The notes: generated from the sequence alone by a model not told the origin. Numbered from the stretch's first letter, positions 22,087 through 35,308 are shown. The stretch: 64,000 nucleotides of DNA from Chondrilla cf. caribensis (GCA_964020155.1 OZ026549.1:1397133-1461132); one strand, 5' to 3'. Numbers and translations are program-made.

Positions 22087-22853
22087 ATGGCAGAAAACGT
22101 AACGTCTTCCAGTTCTCCAGAGGATAAGGAATCCTCGCGTTGTCAGTTGAAAGGTAACGCAATGGCTGAGACGTAGATCCCTCTTTCGACCCGGCCAAAG
22201 TCCAAGTATTGAAGATTCGATCTGGTAAGCTTCATTGTATAGTCACTGATCGATAGTCACTCTCTGATTTACGCATCAAAGTACCCTAAAGCTAGCTATT
22301 GTCACAGGTTTTGTACTGTCGGTGGAATTGCGGGGTAACTTGGAACACTGCGGTACGTATCTTGGAATCAATGCCAGCTCCTCGAGCACTAGTGCTGATC
22401 AGGAGCTACTGATATACGTACGTCCATGTCTGTGTTATCTACATACTGGACAGGTGATTCGATATCGAAAGACACTTGCAAATTGTCCATAGGTGAAGAT
22501 TAACGTTGTCCGAAGACGCTCATTCTCCAGTTCCCCAGGTGTTCCCGGTTGCCCCGCTTTTCCTCATCATGATCAGTGATGTTATACCGAGTACGGGATC
22601 GTAGCTTTATCGCTGCTATACGTCCATAGATACAGACTAGCTACTGGTACAGGTCCTGGCAGACATCATTGGACGTGCTAGACGCTTTGTACGTCCACTC
22701 CACCTTTCACAGTCACTTGTGTCAGCTGTTCAGTGTTGCTTAAGCTTGTTTACTTCTTATTCAAATGTAGATGGTAGTAGAAAGAGGCCAGATCAGCCTT
22801 GTTCTAGTTCAATTCTGCAAAGCAAGTGTTCCAGGGAGAACAGTGACATTGGT
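22087..22853 (+). pseudogene. Relic NLR 5' region: Death-type exon 1 fused to CARD-type exons 1-2
   Basis: 22087 starts MAENVTSSSSPEDKESS, matching exon 1 of NLR genes 2 and 5. It runs directly into a copy of gene 3/4 exon 1 (near 22163, MAET then TAG) broken by stops. A further exon at 22771-22853 encodes GSRKRPDQPCSSSILQSK…, resembling the small second exon of genes 3 and 4. Downstream sequence to about 23090 resembles the Death-type intron, but no Death exon follows. A second copy is at 37750-38510. It may supply a promoter and 5' exons to the fragments downstream, but I see no intact frame. Confidence 0.5.
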
Positions 22854-23654
22854 GGTGAGTACAGTTCCCCATGTAGCCCATTTGACATGTCACTGAACCC
22901 TGTACTGCAGTTCCTCCACTTGTCCTCTCAGTGCAGTACTGTATAATGTGTGAACAACTCAGTCACTTGTGATCAATCACTGACTGATACTGTTTATGTA
23001 CTGTTTGAAGTGACTGGAAGAGAGTGTTGTTTTCAGAACCTGTACAATGACATGGACACATGTATTTCCTCACAATCTACAGGACTACATACTGTGTGTT
23101 CTTCACTTACCTATTTGATATACAATACGATGATACACGATAATGGCAATTCACGACATACTGTGATACATAACAATCATGATACAATATCATACAGTGC
23201 TTCATATGGCAATTCAGAGCATTTCCATAAAGGGTGTCCAAACAAGTCATTATCCAGTACACTGACCTCTGACCTTTGATCAGCTGATTGTCACATGTTA
23301 ATTAATCAACTGTGGTAGGTAGTGCAGCTATGTAATTCCATATGTTTGGAGCTGCTATGGAGGTTCTGAGCATGCTAACCAACTGATCTTTATCTTGACA
23401 ACCTGACTAGCAGCTAAGAGAGCCTTGTATGCAGTAAAATGTCTACAGTGGTAGCTATACCTGTAGTGATCAACATGTGATCCATATGCAATATTGTGAT
23501 ATGGAATATATCGTGGTACTAACCTGTACAGTATTGTGGTACAGATATTCCTGTATGGTGGCAACACTAGTGTACATGTGTGGTGTGTGTATGCATGTGG
23601 TGTACATGTACACACATGTATGTGTGGGATACATGCATGTGCCCTTGTGTGTGC

Positions 23655-23656
<2 letters not shown>

Positions 23657-23710
<54 letters not shown>
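23657..23710. repeat. TG microsatellite
   Basis: (GT)n run of about 26 repeats. The surrounding 22,950-24,140 is otherwise intergenic or intronic, with no coding signal I trust. Confidence 0.9.
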
Positions 23711-24139
23711 GTGTATGTGCACGTGTGTATTATTGTGTTTCCCTCAAGTGTGTGTTTGTACCAATGTTCATGCTATGTACATACACCATGTGTCCAGACC
23801 AGCCACTTGCTGACCTTTTGGTAGCTAATTTATTTGTCAATTGTGTAGACAGATAAATCAAAGGAAAAAAGTGGTGTATATTGTGAGTGTACATGTGTGT
23901 ATGTATATTTGTGTGTGTACATTAATGAGTTTGGTAGATTAACTGGGTATCCATTACTGATTGTAGATTTAGTCTTGTACTGGGATATTGTGATGGATTG
24001 AAAGGTTTGGCAGATGACGAGAATTCACTGTATGTGTTGGTGCACATGTGTGCTTGTTCATCATACTTAGACGCACATACACAGATGTGTACACACGTAG
24101 GTACGTATGCTCTTGGTGGTGTCTCTGTGTTGTCTGCAG

Positions 24140-27100
24140 CTCCTCGACATGTCCCTGCTGGGCCACACTCCATGATACCACCTCAGTCTCAACCTCCTCT
24201 CAACCAAGAGACGGTGAATCCTTTTGCTGGATCATATCCTCCCTCCTCCACAATGATGGACGGCAATAGCTCCAGTGAGTTGTGGTGCTGGTGTACACTC
24301 TTGTCCTCCCCTACATGTATGTACATAATTCAGCCCACTTGCCCACCCAAAGTTTCCTATTGTATGTGCATACATACTTTTATGTACATACGTTTGTGTA
24401 CATATTATGTAGAATAATACTAAAGGTCTGTATGTATAATGTGTAATAGATGTACCTATGTATGTCTATATCTCCTTTCATGCCTCTCTGCTTACGTCCT
24501 TCCAGTGCCACTGTCCAGTGACCCTATCAAGCAGGTACAGAGTGTGTCATCTCTGGTGGCATCTCCTGGACCTATCTCAGACCCGTTCACACCCGATATC
24601 AAGGTACATGTGTATGTACACAGATGATGAATGTAGTTAAGGCTATTTCAGTATACAAATCTTATGTACATAATATAATATTATGTAGGAACTGATATGT
24701 ACATATATTATACGTATGCAAATACGTACATACGTACCTACTCCAATATTGTGTAAACTTGCATGGGTTTTATCTTGTACCAGTCTCAGAATGTGACTCC
24801 TCACTCCACTATTGATCAAATGAAGAGTCCCACTCACAAGTGGACAGAAACTGGAAGTTTAAGATTTGAAATCAACTCTGGAGACAACGAATCAGAAACC
24901 CGTACTGACCATTCCAACGCAGGTAGGAGATGTGTGTACCTACATGTGGTGGGAGGTAGGAGATGTGTGTACCTACATGTGGTGGGAGGTAGGAGATGTG
25001 TGTACCTACATGTGGTGGGAGGTAGGGGATGTGTGTACCTACATGTGGTGGGAGGTAGGAGATGTGTGTACCTACATGTGATGGGAGGTAGGGGATGTGT
25101 GTACCTACATGTGGTGGGAGGTAGGGGATGTGTGTACCTACATGTGGTGGGAGGTAGGGGATGTGTGTACCTACATGTGGTGGGAGGTAGGAGATGTGTG
25201 TACCTACATGTGGTGGGAAGTAGGGGATGTGTGTACCTACATGTGGTGGGAGGTAGGGGATGTGTGTACCTACATGTGGTGGGAGGTAGGAGATGTGTGT
25301 ACCTACATGTGGTGGGAGGTAGGAGATGTGTGTACCTACATGTGATGGGAGGTAGGGGATGTGTGTACCTACATGTGGTGGGAGGTAGGGGATGTGTGTA
25401 CCTACATGTGGTGGGAGGTAGGGGATGTGTGTACCTACATGTGGTGGGAGGTAGGAGATGTGTGTACCTACATGTGGTGGGAAGTAGGGGATGTGTGTAC
25501 CTACATGTGGTGGGAGGTAGGGGATGTGTGTACCTACATGTGGTGGGAGGTAGGAGATGTGTGTACATACATGTGGTGGGAGGTAGGAGATGTGTGTACC
25601 TACATGTGGTGGGAGGTAGGAGATGTGTGTACCTACATGTGGTGGGAGGTAGGGGATGTGTGTACCTACATGTGGTGGGAGGTAGGAGATGTGTGTACCT
25701 ACATGTGGTGGGAGGTAGGGGATGTGTGTACCTACATGTGGTGGGAGGTAGGGGATGTGTGTACCTACATGTGGTGGGAGGTAGGGGATGTGTATACCTA
25801 CATGTGGTGGGAGGTAGGAGATGTGTGTACCTACATGTGGTGGGAGGTAGGAGATGTGTGTACCTACATGTGATGGGAGGTAGGGGATGTGTGTACCTAC
25901 ATGTGGTGGGAGGTAGGGGATGTGTGTACCTACATGTGGTGGGAGGTAGGGGATGTGTGTACCTACATGTGGTGGGAGGTAGGAGATGTGTGTACCTACA
26001 TGTGGTGGGAGGTAGGGGATGTGTGTACCTACATGTGGTGGGAGGTAGGGGATGTGTGTACCTACATGTGGTGGGAGGTAGGAGATGTGTGTACATACAT
26101 GTGGTGGGAGGTAGGAGATGTGTGTACCTACATGTGGTGGGAGGTAGGAGATGTGTGTATCTACATGTGGTGGGAGGTAGGGGAGGCTGTGTACCTACAT
26201 GTGGTGGGAGGTAGGAGATGTGTGTACCTACATGTGGTGGGAGGTAGGAGATGTGTGTATCTACATGTGGTGGGAGGTAGGGGAGGCTGTGTACCTACAT
26301 GTGGTGGGAGGTAGGAGATGTGTGTACCTACATGTGGTGGGAGGTAGGAGATGTGTGTATCTACATGTGGTGGGAGGTAGGGGAGGCTGTGTACCTACAT
26401 GTGGTGGGAGGTAGGGGATGTGTGTACCTACATGTGGTGGGAGGTAGGAGATGTGTGTACCTACATGTGGTGGGAGGTAGGTGCCTAACCAGAACGCTGT
26501 ATTGTGTGTTATTACTGTTGTTGCATAAGTGTATGTGTACATGGAGTATTGCGTTAAGTACACTTTGACTCTTGTCTGTTGTATCATCCTTTCATGTGTC
26601 TGTGTATCTTGCTTCCTGTGTCCACATATCATATACTTCCTTCCTGTGTCAGTATATCTGACTTCCTGTGTCTATGTATTATACTTTCTTCCTGTGTCTT
26701 ACCATACTCAGTTCTGCAATGACATGTGGCTGATGTTCGACAATGCCTGGCTGTACAACAAGAAAACCTCCAATGTGTACAAGATGTGTACAAAGTTGTA
26801 CGAGGTCTTCTCGGAACATGTGGACAACACGATGAAGTCTTCCGGGTATTGTTGTGGAAGCAAAGTGAGTTGAATGCATACCACTCAGTCCTGTCAGCTA
26901 GTGTGTATCGATACTGAGATTTTATGCCTTCATTTGCATACACTCTTCACCTGTATTAAACCACTTATATTTGCATGTAGGTACATGCAAATGTATGTAC
27001 CTATGCCCTAACAAAGTGTGTTTTCCTACTGCAATACTTACCATACAGAGTACTGTGTACACCTACGTACGTACATGATTGAATCTCTCTTTCTCCATTC

Positions 27101-27202
27101 ATGTTTTCTGCAGTATTCGTTCAGTCCACAAGTGCTTTATTGTTTCAGTAAGAACCTCTGTCCAATCCCTCGGGATGCCTCTTACTACAGTTATAAAAAC
27201 AG
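24140..27202 (+). pseudogene. CBP/p300-like fragment with bromodomain and RING start, copy A
   Basis: Exon-like blocks with AG/GT borders: 24140-24274 (PRHVPAGPHSMIPPQSQ…), 24506-24603 (VPLSSDPIKQVQS…), from 24784 (SQNVTPHSTIDQMKSP), 26712-26864 and 27114-27202. The 26712 exon (CNDMWLMFDNAWLYNKKTS…GYCCGSK) is the C-terminal half of a CBP/p300 bromodomain. The next (FSPQVLYCFSKNLCPIPRD…YYSYKNR) is the start of the adjoining RING/catalytic core. The exon at 24784 has a 5-base deletion relative to the other copy and then collapses into a minisatellite. KIX, HAT, ZZ and TAZ2 parts are not seen here. I infer a non-functional partial duplicate of a histone acetyltransferase gene. Confidence 0.7.
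24922..26485. repeat. 33-bp minisatellite with higher-order structure
   Basis: About 47 copies of a 33-bp unit (GTAGGRGATGTGTGTACC TACATGTGGTGGGAG, given here with a break). The period is a multiple of three, so long spurious frames are open on both strands. A variant with GTGATGGG recurs at about 25,077, 25,341 and 25,869, showing an eight-unit (264-bp) higher-order repeat. The last part has a 100-bp higher-order unit (33+34+33) repeated near 26,159, 26,259 and 26,359. It begins exactly where the CBP-like exon loses homology to the other copy. Confidence 0.95.
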
Positions 27203-27205
27203 GTT

Positions 27206-27241
27206 TGTGTGTGTGTGCGTGTGTGTGCGTGTGTGTGCGTG

Positions 27242-27290
<49 letters not shown>
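27206..27290. repeat. TG/CG-TG microsatellite directly after a CBP-like exon
   Basis: Begins right at the splice donor of exon 27114-27202. (GT)n with several GC interruptions. Confidence 0.9.
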
Positions 27291-27293
<3 letters not shown>

Positions 27294-27554
27294 ATAGTGT
27301 TACCCTCAATTGTGTGTTAGTATCATGCTCATGCTATGTACATACACCATGTGTCCAGACCAGCCACTTGCTGACCTTTTGGTAGCTAATTTATTTGTCA
27401 ATTGTTTCATGGTAAATCAGATAGATAAATAAAACAGATAAATCAAAGGAAAAAGAGTGATTCATACAGCACAATTGCAGTCACCATGCAACGCACATAC
27501 ATTCACCAAAGTGATCAGACCAATTTCCTGTCACCACCAACATCAGCAACAGCG

Positions 27555-27836
<282 letters not shown>

Positions 27837-28409
27837 TGTTGTGTTATCATTTGTTTGTGTACAGGGTAGGGGAGAATCAGTTTATGTAAACACACCCACA
27901 CATTGTTATTACAATAATATTCTAATTATTGTAGGTTCAGTGTCTCCATCCCACTGTCCCCTACATTCCATCATGGAAATCTATGGACAGTAGACTTGTT
28001 TACACCAACTGTATGAAGCGCATGAGTATTTAGAGTCTATGATGTGATCTAGTCATAATTTCTTTATTATCACGGATATATTTACTAAATATCGATATAT
28101 ATTTATTTATTTAATATTATGGATAAATATCAATGATATTTAGGAAACAATGGTAATATCCTTTAAATATCAGTGATGTTAAGAAATAGGGGATATTATA
28201 AATATCATAATTTACATTATCATTATAATTTACATAATTTGCATCATATGCCATATTTTTCACAAATGGCACCCCATAGACTTTTGTTCAAACCCTATAA
28301 GTGAGTGTATGTGTGTGTGTGTGTACATGCACTACTTCTATGTAGTTGTACATTCTCTGGTCACTATTGTTGTGTATGTGTTGTTTTGCTCAATGTGTAT
28401 GTATGTGTG

Positions 28410-28416
28410 GTGTGTG

Positions 28417-28456
<40 letters not shown>

Positions 28457-28477
28457 CGTGTGTGTGTGTGTGTGTGC

Positions 28478-28512
<35 letters not shown>

Positions 28513-28530
28513 CGTGCGTGTGTACATGCA
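28410..28530. repeat. TG/TGCG microsatellite
   Basis: (GT)n with regular GCGTGCGT interruptions. The flanks contain a short direct repeat (ATGCACTRCTTCTATGTAG) at about 28327 and 28526, so the array lies between two copies of the same 40-base sequence. Confidence 0.9.
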
Positions 28531-28610
28531 CTGCTTCTATGTAGTTGTACATTCTCTGATCACTATTGGAATTTTGTGTGTGTGTTGTTTTCTTTCTTCT
28601 CCAACTGAAG

Positions 28611-28703
28611 GAAGTTGAAAGAAGCCCTGGACATCAAGGACGCTGTGATATCTCCTCTGGTGGATAAACCGAATTACACAGATTTTCTCTGTCAGTTGGC
28701 AAG
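28611..28703 (+). pseudogene. Isolated exon-like block, family unknown
   Basis: Acceptor CTGAAG and donor GTTAGT frame a stretch reading KLKEALDIKDAVISPLVDKP and on through QLAR. It looks coding (amphipathic, no stop) but I cannot name it and see no partner exon. The following 28,704-29,900 holds no gene I can support. Confidence 0.3.
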
Positions 28704-29921
28704 GTTAGTTGATAACCTCCCGTTTTTGGACCAATATTAGTTATTAATAGTAACTCCGTATAAAGGAACAGGAAGTCTGTACTGGGTGAGAAGACGTGTG
28801 TTTTATAACAACTGTGTGCTTTTGCAGACATATTGATTACTATGGTTACCATTGTGTTTGCATTTTTTGTGTGGCTGATATGTACATGTACAGCAGCCCC
28901 TCCTCAAATGGGTGTATGGGTGGGTATGTGTATGTTTGCTTGTACACATACATGCACCTTTGTAGACAAGCCACACACCACCACCTCCCCCACACACAAA
29001 GTACACATGTGTACATTCTTGCCACACTATACTTTGTTGCATTTATTACTCTCGTCTTGTCACCAATAACAACCATGACAATATTTGAGCATGCAGGTGA
29101 TGACACATTCATCAAATCCACCAATAATGGTAGAATATTTCCACCAGTGGTTTTACAGTGTATCTCTATGTAGTGTGTAGTGTGTATCTATGTACGTATG
29201 TAAGGTGTGTGTCTAGAATGTAAGTATCTCTATATTATGTGTTGAATGGGTAGGTAGTGTGTATTCATATTTGGTCCCCTAAATTTGTCTTACATTCCCA
29301 CACAAATGTCAGCAAGGTACATCCACCAGGTATGCTATAATCTCATACCTGAGATGTTCCATGAGAGCTCACGGATATGTAATATGAAGTGTCCAGACAG
29401 GAGGACAGACAACGCTACCATCTATCACTCAGTCCCTGGGGGACCCCTGTGTACAAGTGTTGATCAGTCCCCTCCTCCATCCCTACAGGCACTCTTACTT
29501 ACAGAGTGTCCCTCTGATGAAGTACATACACCAGAAGCCTCCATCTTATCAGCCGAGACCTGCCAACCTTGAATCTATCAACACAAGTAGACAAAAGTGT
29601 GTATGATATTATTGTACATATCAGTGTATTGGTCTTGGGTACTTGTCTGTCAGCTACACCTCAGTTAATGTAAATAATAATAATATTATTATTATTATTC
29701 ATACCATGTATCATGGCTATCACCATTAATTCATGTATTTAATTAAGGTTCTTGTATTATCCAGATATAATAACTGTGTATGAGAAAATATAAAGGCAAA
29801 CTGTGATAGTATAATATAATATTATAAGCGATCTATATGATGTATATTATTATTACGTATACGTACAGTAGCTAGAATATATTATGATTATAGACATAAT
29901 TTTATAGCTAGATATATATAA

Positions 29922-30261
29922 TAGTGCTGGACGATTATTTATGATTAATCAATCGATTTTCATTTCAATCTGATTATCGATAATGACACAAACTAATCGA
30001 TTAATCACAGGAAGTAATTAAGTGAATAGAACAGGAAGCCACCCCCACCTTATTACCTAGAACCTTCCTTGGATTCAATTTTGTACCTGAAATAAGAGAA
30101 GGACGTCGACTCTATGAACTTCACTTCATGTCTATGGGATGATTACGCCATCTAATAAAGTGGGAGTGGTTTCCGGTCACGCCCACTTAATTGCTTCCGG
30201 TGATTAATCGATTAATCAATCGGTTAATACACTGATAATCGATTGGAAAATTACAGCCCTA
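29922..30261. mobile_element. hAT-like MITE with 8-bp target duplication
   Basis: Ends TAGTGCTGGACG… and …TTACAGCCCTA. Flanked by the perfect direct repeat ATATATAA at 29914-29921 and 30262-30269. Interior rich in ATTAATCGATTAATC motifs. Same family as 20709-21054. Confidence 0.82.
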
Positions 30262-30587
30262 ATATATAAGCTGTATATTACGTATACACATACATGTGGG
30301 TCTATAGTATTATTATACACGTGCACGTTATACATGAACTTGAGCTCGTATTATATCATAATATATAGGGCGTGTCATATGCAATCCATGATGAGTGATA
30401 TCGCCTTATTAGGCTTCCGGATCCACCGATCGCGACCTATATATTCGATTTGCTCGCATTTCTATTCGCGATCGCGTGAAGTACGTACAGTACATTATCT
30501 ATCTACTCCTGTGGACCAAGTAAGCTCAGAGCTACTCTAGATCTTTTCGCTTGTTGTTTTTCGTATCTATAAAAATCGTAACGCAAT

Positions 30588-33500
30588 ATGGCTGAGAAGT
30601 ACCCCTCCCTCGGTCCAGCCAAAATCAAAGGACCGGAACTTCGATCTGGTGAGTTCGTATAATATTAGATCGTATATACGTGTATAGTATTATGTGCACA
30701 TCGTCGAATCACACACTCGATGTCATGCACGCATGGCGTATGCCTTTATACGTCCGCTCCATCTTTCATATAGTCACTTGTTCAGTGTTGCGTGCTGACC
30801 TGTTGAGAGATGATCCCCAGCAATATTAATTCTATCTAACATCCCTTAAACTTGCTCACATCTTATTAACGCGTATATAGGTGATAGTATCAACAGGGCA
30901 GATCAGCCTTGTTGTCAATGTGTATGTGTAATGTATTATACTACGTCCTAAGCATGTACTCTGACTTGTACTCACATGTATTGTGTGTACAGATTAGTGA
31001 CTTCCAAAGTTCCTTCCACCAACAGACAATCCAGTCAAGACCACATTGCAGGAGCATTATGCCTATCTGAGGAAAAATTTATCCGTTGACAATGAATTGT
31101 CAGCAAAGCTGTTCGGATGGGAGCCACAGCTGTTGGATGAACCAACTGTTGCTGAAATTAGAGCTCTAAATGAGCATGGCAAACCTACTGAAGCATTTCA
31201 GAAATGGTACCAATTTGCTGAATCAGGATATACCGAGGAGAGACTGAGGGTGTTTTGTGAATGTCTGGAAGAGGTAGGGAAGGAAGCCAAGCCGAAGCTG
31301 ATTGAAGTAGCCAAGGAGATTAGGAGGGATCTATTGAGAGGTGATTAGTATGGAATACTGACTGTAATGTTGTATGTACAGTACATGGCGTATTGTGCGG
31401 AGAGACCTGGGACTGCATGTACGCACTAATTACAGTGTCCTGTCTGTATTTGGCTGACATGTCATGCCTTTAGTATGTGCAAATATCGATGTATGCAGGG
31501 GATTCTCACTAATTTACTTCATACCAAGTTTTGTGTGCTGTGTTCCTACATGCTAGTGAGGTTTGATTGTAGTTCAAATTGTCCTCACTGCTCTGTTTAC
31601 CAATCTCACTCACCAGTGGGAATATCCAAGATATTATCAACATGTCATTGAAATTACGTGACTACGTAATATGTTGTAGATTTATGTGTACCACTTCACA
31701 TGCCAGTATATGTATGCAGATCAAATTTCTCATTTCCCTGTATCATTAGAATCCTCCAGTACTCATGATATACTAGGTCCTGTTGACAGACCACAGGGAA
31801 GTACACAGAAAGTGAGTTAGTATCTGACCTCATTGTCCATAGCTTCAAGCAGTACAGTACTCCTTTATACTTGATTCCACCACGGATGGTATACTAAGGG
31901 ATCCATGATTCCCTCATGAGGGTGAACTGGTGTATGTTAGGAATTCATTCTTTGTATAGGTGGTCATGTTATGTAAACTCACCCTGGGGCCTGGCCTGTT
32001 ACTCCAGACTTGGGGTCTCCATATGCATCATACTGTTCTCCTACCATTCTATGCAAACAGTGTATTTCAATTCATTCATTCAAATGGACTCTTTACAATG
32101 TCATATGCTCCCTAGGATCCACTTGGAGACCCACTGGTCCAGAAACTGAAGGGCCATGCCTACAACCAATATGAAAGGTTCAAGGTAGGGGAAGGAGGGA
32201 AGAAAATGGAGTACGTCCAACTAGCAGTACTCCCGGGCCAGCCAGATGTACCAAGGGAACCAGAGAAGGTAAATGATCCACATGTTTTCCTTCAAAAGTA
32301 CAAAAACTGTGGAAAAGAAGGCAAGAAGGTGGATCGCTACATAGATGCCTCGGAGCTTCTTCGCAAAGAAAGTGATAATCTGAGGGTCATCTACGGTCAG
32401 GCAGGTATCGGGAAGACAACCCTTCTGAAGCATATCAGCCAAGCACTGGCCAGGAAGGAAGTGGAGAGTGACTACAACTTAGTGCTCTATTTTCCTCTGA
32501 GGGAGAAGGCTGTGTCTACTGCCAAGGACCTGGAGGAGCTGCTGTCATACTACACCTCGGGAGACATAAAACTGGACCTCTCTGAGTTGAGCCAATCTCT
32601 GATTGACACATCAGGAAAGGATGTTCTCTTCATCTTTGACGGAGCCGATGAAGTCAGAGAACTCCTCTCCACTCAAAACGGTAGCATCTTCCATGAAATT
32701 ATTCAAGGTCGAAGCCTTCCTCAAGCCGATGTGATTGTCACCAGTCGTCCCGGAAGCCTCCCATCACTTCAAGAACACAATGCAGTGTTCTACGAGATTC
32801 ATGGATTTGATGAAGAATCCATCCAAAGCTATGTCCATAAATTCTTCCAAGCCAAACCTGAGGAAGGACAGAAGATGCTGGATGAGCTGCGTTCCCGTCC
32901 GGACCTCATGGGAGGGGCCTACATTCCAATGAATCTCTTTATATTTTGTTCCATTTATGCAGGTCGTAAATTCCCTCCCACAATGACCCTCTGTTACAGC
33001 CAATTCATTTGTAATGTGATCACGAGGGAATGCAAGGAGAGCGGTATCCCCTGTAGAGTGGACCCACTCCTCAATAGTTTATCAGATGACATGAAGAGAT
33101 TGTTGCAATGTCTAAGTTCATTGGCCTATGAAGGCATGATGAACACTCCGCCCACCTTTGTGTTTGATGAAGACGACATCCAAAGAGCTTTCCCCACCCT
33201 CCAACCAGAAGCACTCATCGAGGAATCTCTCTTCAAAGGACTCCTCCACCAACACTCCAGTTCAGTTGGGTTCAAAGCCAGATGTAGTTTCAACTTTTCC
33301 CACACGACCAATCAAGAATTCTTCACCGCCTATTACATCTCTCAGCTTTCAACAAAGAAGCAACTGAAGTTTTTGAAACAGAACATTTCCAACCCTAAAT
33401 TCGCCATGGTGATTCGTTTCTATGCTGGTCTAACAGGTCTATCCTCACCCAAGGTCTCCAGATTTCTGTGCCAACCCAACTATGATCCTTCCTTTTTTGA

Positions 33501-35308
33501 TTCTCTTCATGGTTTATTTTCTTCACATTCTTTGTCTCTCCCATCAAGGTGTACCAATGCCAATCCTCACATATTATATCTTTTTCACTCTCTTTATGAG
33601 TCTCAAAACTCACATTTGACAAAAAACATTGTACAACAACTTTACCAATCACTTTCGTTTGATCTCTATCTCACTCCTCATGATACTCTTGCTATTGCTC
33701 ACTGTTTGAGTAAATGTACTCACTTGAGAGCACTGATTTACCAGGAGTATCTCACTTTGCAATCTTTGCCTCATGTCTTTTCTATCTTACAAGCAAATGT
33801 TCATTTACAGGATTTACGTCTCATGGTAGATCACTTGTCCTCAGTAGGTGAGTCGTTCTGTTAGTGAATTATTGGTATGTTAACGTTTATCTAATTCAAT
33901 GTCCAATTGCAATGCACTATTCCACGTGTACTAGTGTGTTTTGCAGTGTATGCTACAAACATGCCTCCTTCAGCATACACTGTTCATGTGTACTCGTATA
34001 GTTGAATCATGACAATGTCATGCTATTTGTAGAAATTGTGTGTATAATGTTTGTCAGTGAAGTGCTTTTATCATTATTTACATTTAGATGCCAGTGGTCT
34101 AATCAGTGTGACATCAGTGGAGAGGTTGGCCCTTGGAATGCGAGAGACAACACTGTCTGCATTGTCAGCCATTTTTGCCAGCACTACCATTGTGCATTTA
34201 ATACTTGGTGTGTATGATCTTAAAACTGTGAGTACAATATGATCTGTTGAATTACAAAGGACTTAACCCTATATTTTCTGAATCCTCTTGATCTAACAGG
34301 ACAATGACAATGAGCAGAGTAAATCAGAGCTGGTTCTTTTGGTGACCAAGAATACCACTTTGAGGAAACTGTGCTTACACAATGAACCCTAGTTCATGGT
34401 ACCAATGCTACGTGGTGTAGCAGGTAATACCGCAATTGAAGACCTTGAAGTGTTATGTGAGTCAATTAATGAAGGCCATTATCAGTTACCATGACAATGT
34501 TATTATTTCCATCCTAAATTGATAACATGTGCTGAATTAGTAAAAAGTCTTGGTGAAGATGATGATGTATCAGGAACACTTGCCACCACGTGTGTTGCAC
34601 ACACAAAATTGAGAAGAATTAGGATGTGGTTCATTTCACCTCTACGTGTGATGAAATCACTTACTACAAGACAAGTGCCACTAGAAGAGCTTGTGATTGA
34701 TACACCTAGGGTATGTTGACTCCAATGTGTGATTGAACAGCTGATGTATGCATGTAATTTGTATTGTGTTGAGTTGAGGATGTGTTTACCATTAGGTCAT
34801 TGCTATGGAGGCTTCACTTCAGTATCTATATGAATTGACAGTTCTTTGTTCATCACCAAATAGGCGATATGCAAATTTATTCCCACCACCCATAATATCG
34901 ATAATAGGGTCACCAGGGTCAACAGTGAATGAGTTCCAGTGAATGCATGGTGTAGTATAGACAGCTGCATGTGATTGGATTGCCAAACTCCTTAGTGTCT
35001 GACCTTTGAGGTCAGTTGTTTATTATTGTGGTCTTGTTCATTGTTATTGATAGGGTTGGGAGGAGAGAGTATTTAGTGAAGATGAGTTGAAGGAGATGGA
35101 GAAGTATGCTGCAGAGATGAAAGTAGTGAAGTTCACATTCAATGTTTGGAACATCACTGATGTATGTGATGCTATTTCCACTGGATTGGGAAAAAACATG
35201 GTGCTAAAACAAGTGACCTTAAGGAGTGTGCCAGAATGGAAGAAACAGTTTGTCAAATCAAAGCTATCATCCATAGAAACTATACCTTTTACAGACAGTA
35301 TTTTGTAA
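30588..35308 (+). pseudogene. NLR gene 3: CARD-like-NACHT-LRR with premature stop in LRR region
   Basis: Exons: 30588-30648 (MAEKYPSLGPAK...), possibly a small exon from 30881, 31026-31340 (CARD-like), 31750-31811 (linker), 32116-33847 (NACHT), 34088-34227, 34300-34456, 34541-34710 (LRR-like), 34796-34942 or 35054-35308 (last). Walker A GQAGIGKT, Walker B and TSRPGS are intact. In the second LRR exon the Tyr codon TAC of the paralogues is TAG at 34390-34392, so the product would stop at about 800 residues and lose the C-terminal LRRs. The third LRR exon has a shifted acceptor at 34540 that still keeps phase. The gene could be a C-terminally truncated but expressed receptor or an early pseudogene; sequence alone does not decide. 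Confidence 0.8.
31026..31340 (+). other. CARD-like death-fold exon of NLR gene 3
   Basis: 105-codon exon, phase 1 in and out, directly exchangeable with the Death exon of gene 2. It encodes an all-helical domain with LQEHYAYLRKNL near the start, a central EAFQKWYQFAESGYTEERL segment and a closing F.ECLEEVGKEAKPKLIEV helix. This is consistent with a CARD (or DED-like) fold, but the assignment rests on pattern only. Nearly the same sequence recurs in gene 4 at 50969-51283. Confidence 0.6.

Noticed and set aside
24763..26214. Long open frames on both strands (483 and 420 residues) across the minisatellite
   Set aside because: They arise because the 33-bp unit is a multiple of three without stops. 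The + frame continues from a frameshifted CBP-like exon, and there is no sign of selection.
29306..29575. Frame MSARYIHQVCYNL…SAETCQP, also present at 43316-43579
   Set aside because: Open in both copies, but most differences would be amino-acid changing, no splice context or family is recognisable, and it looks like duplicated non-coding DNA.
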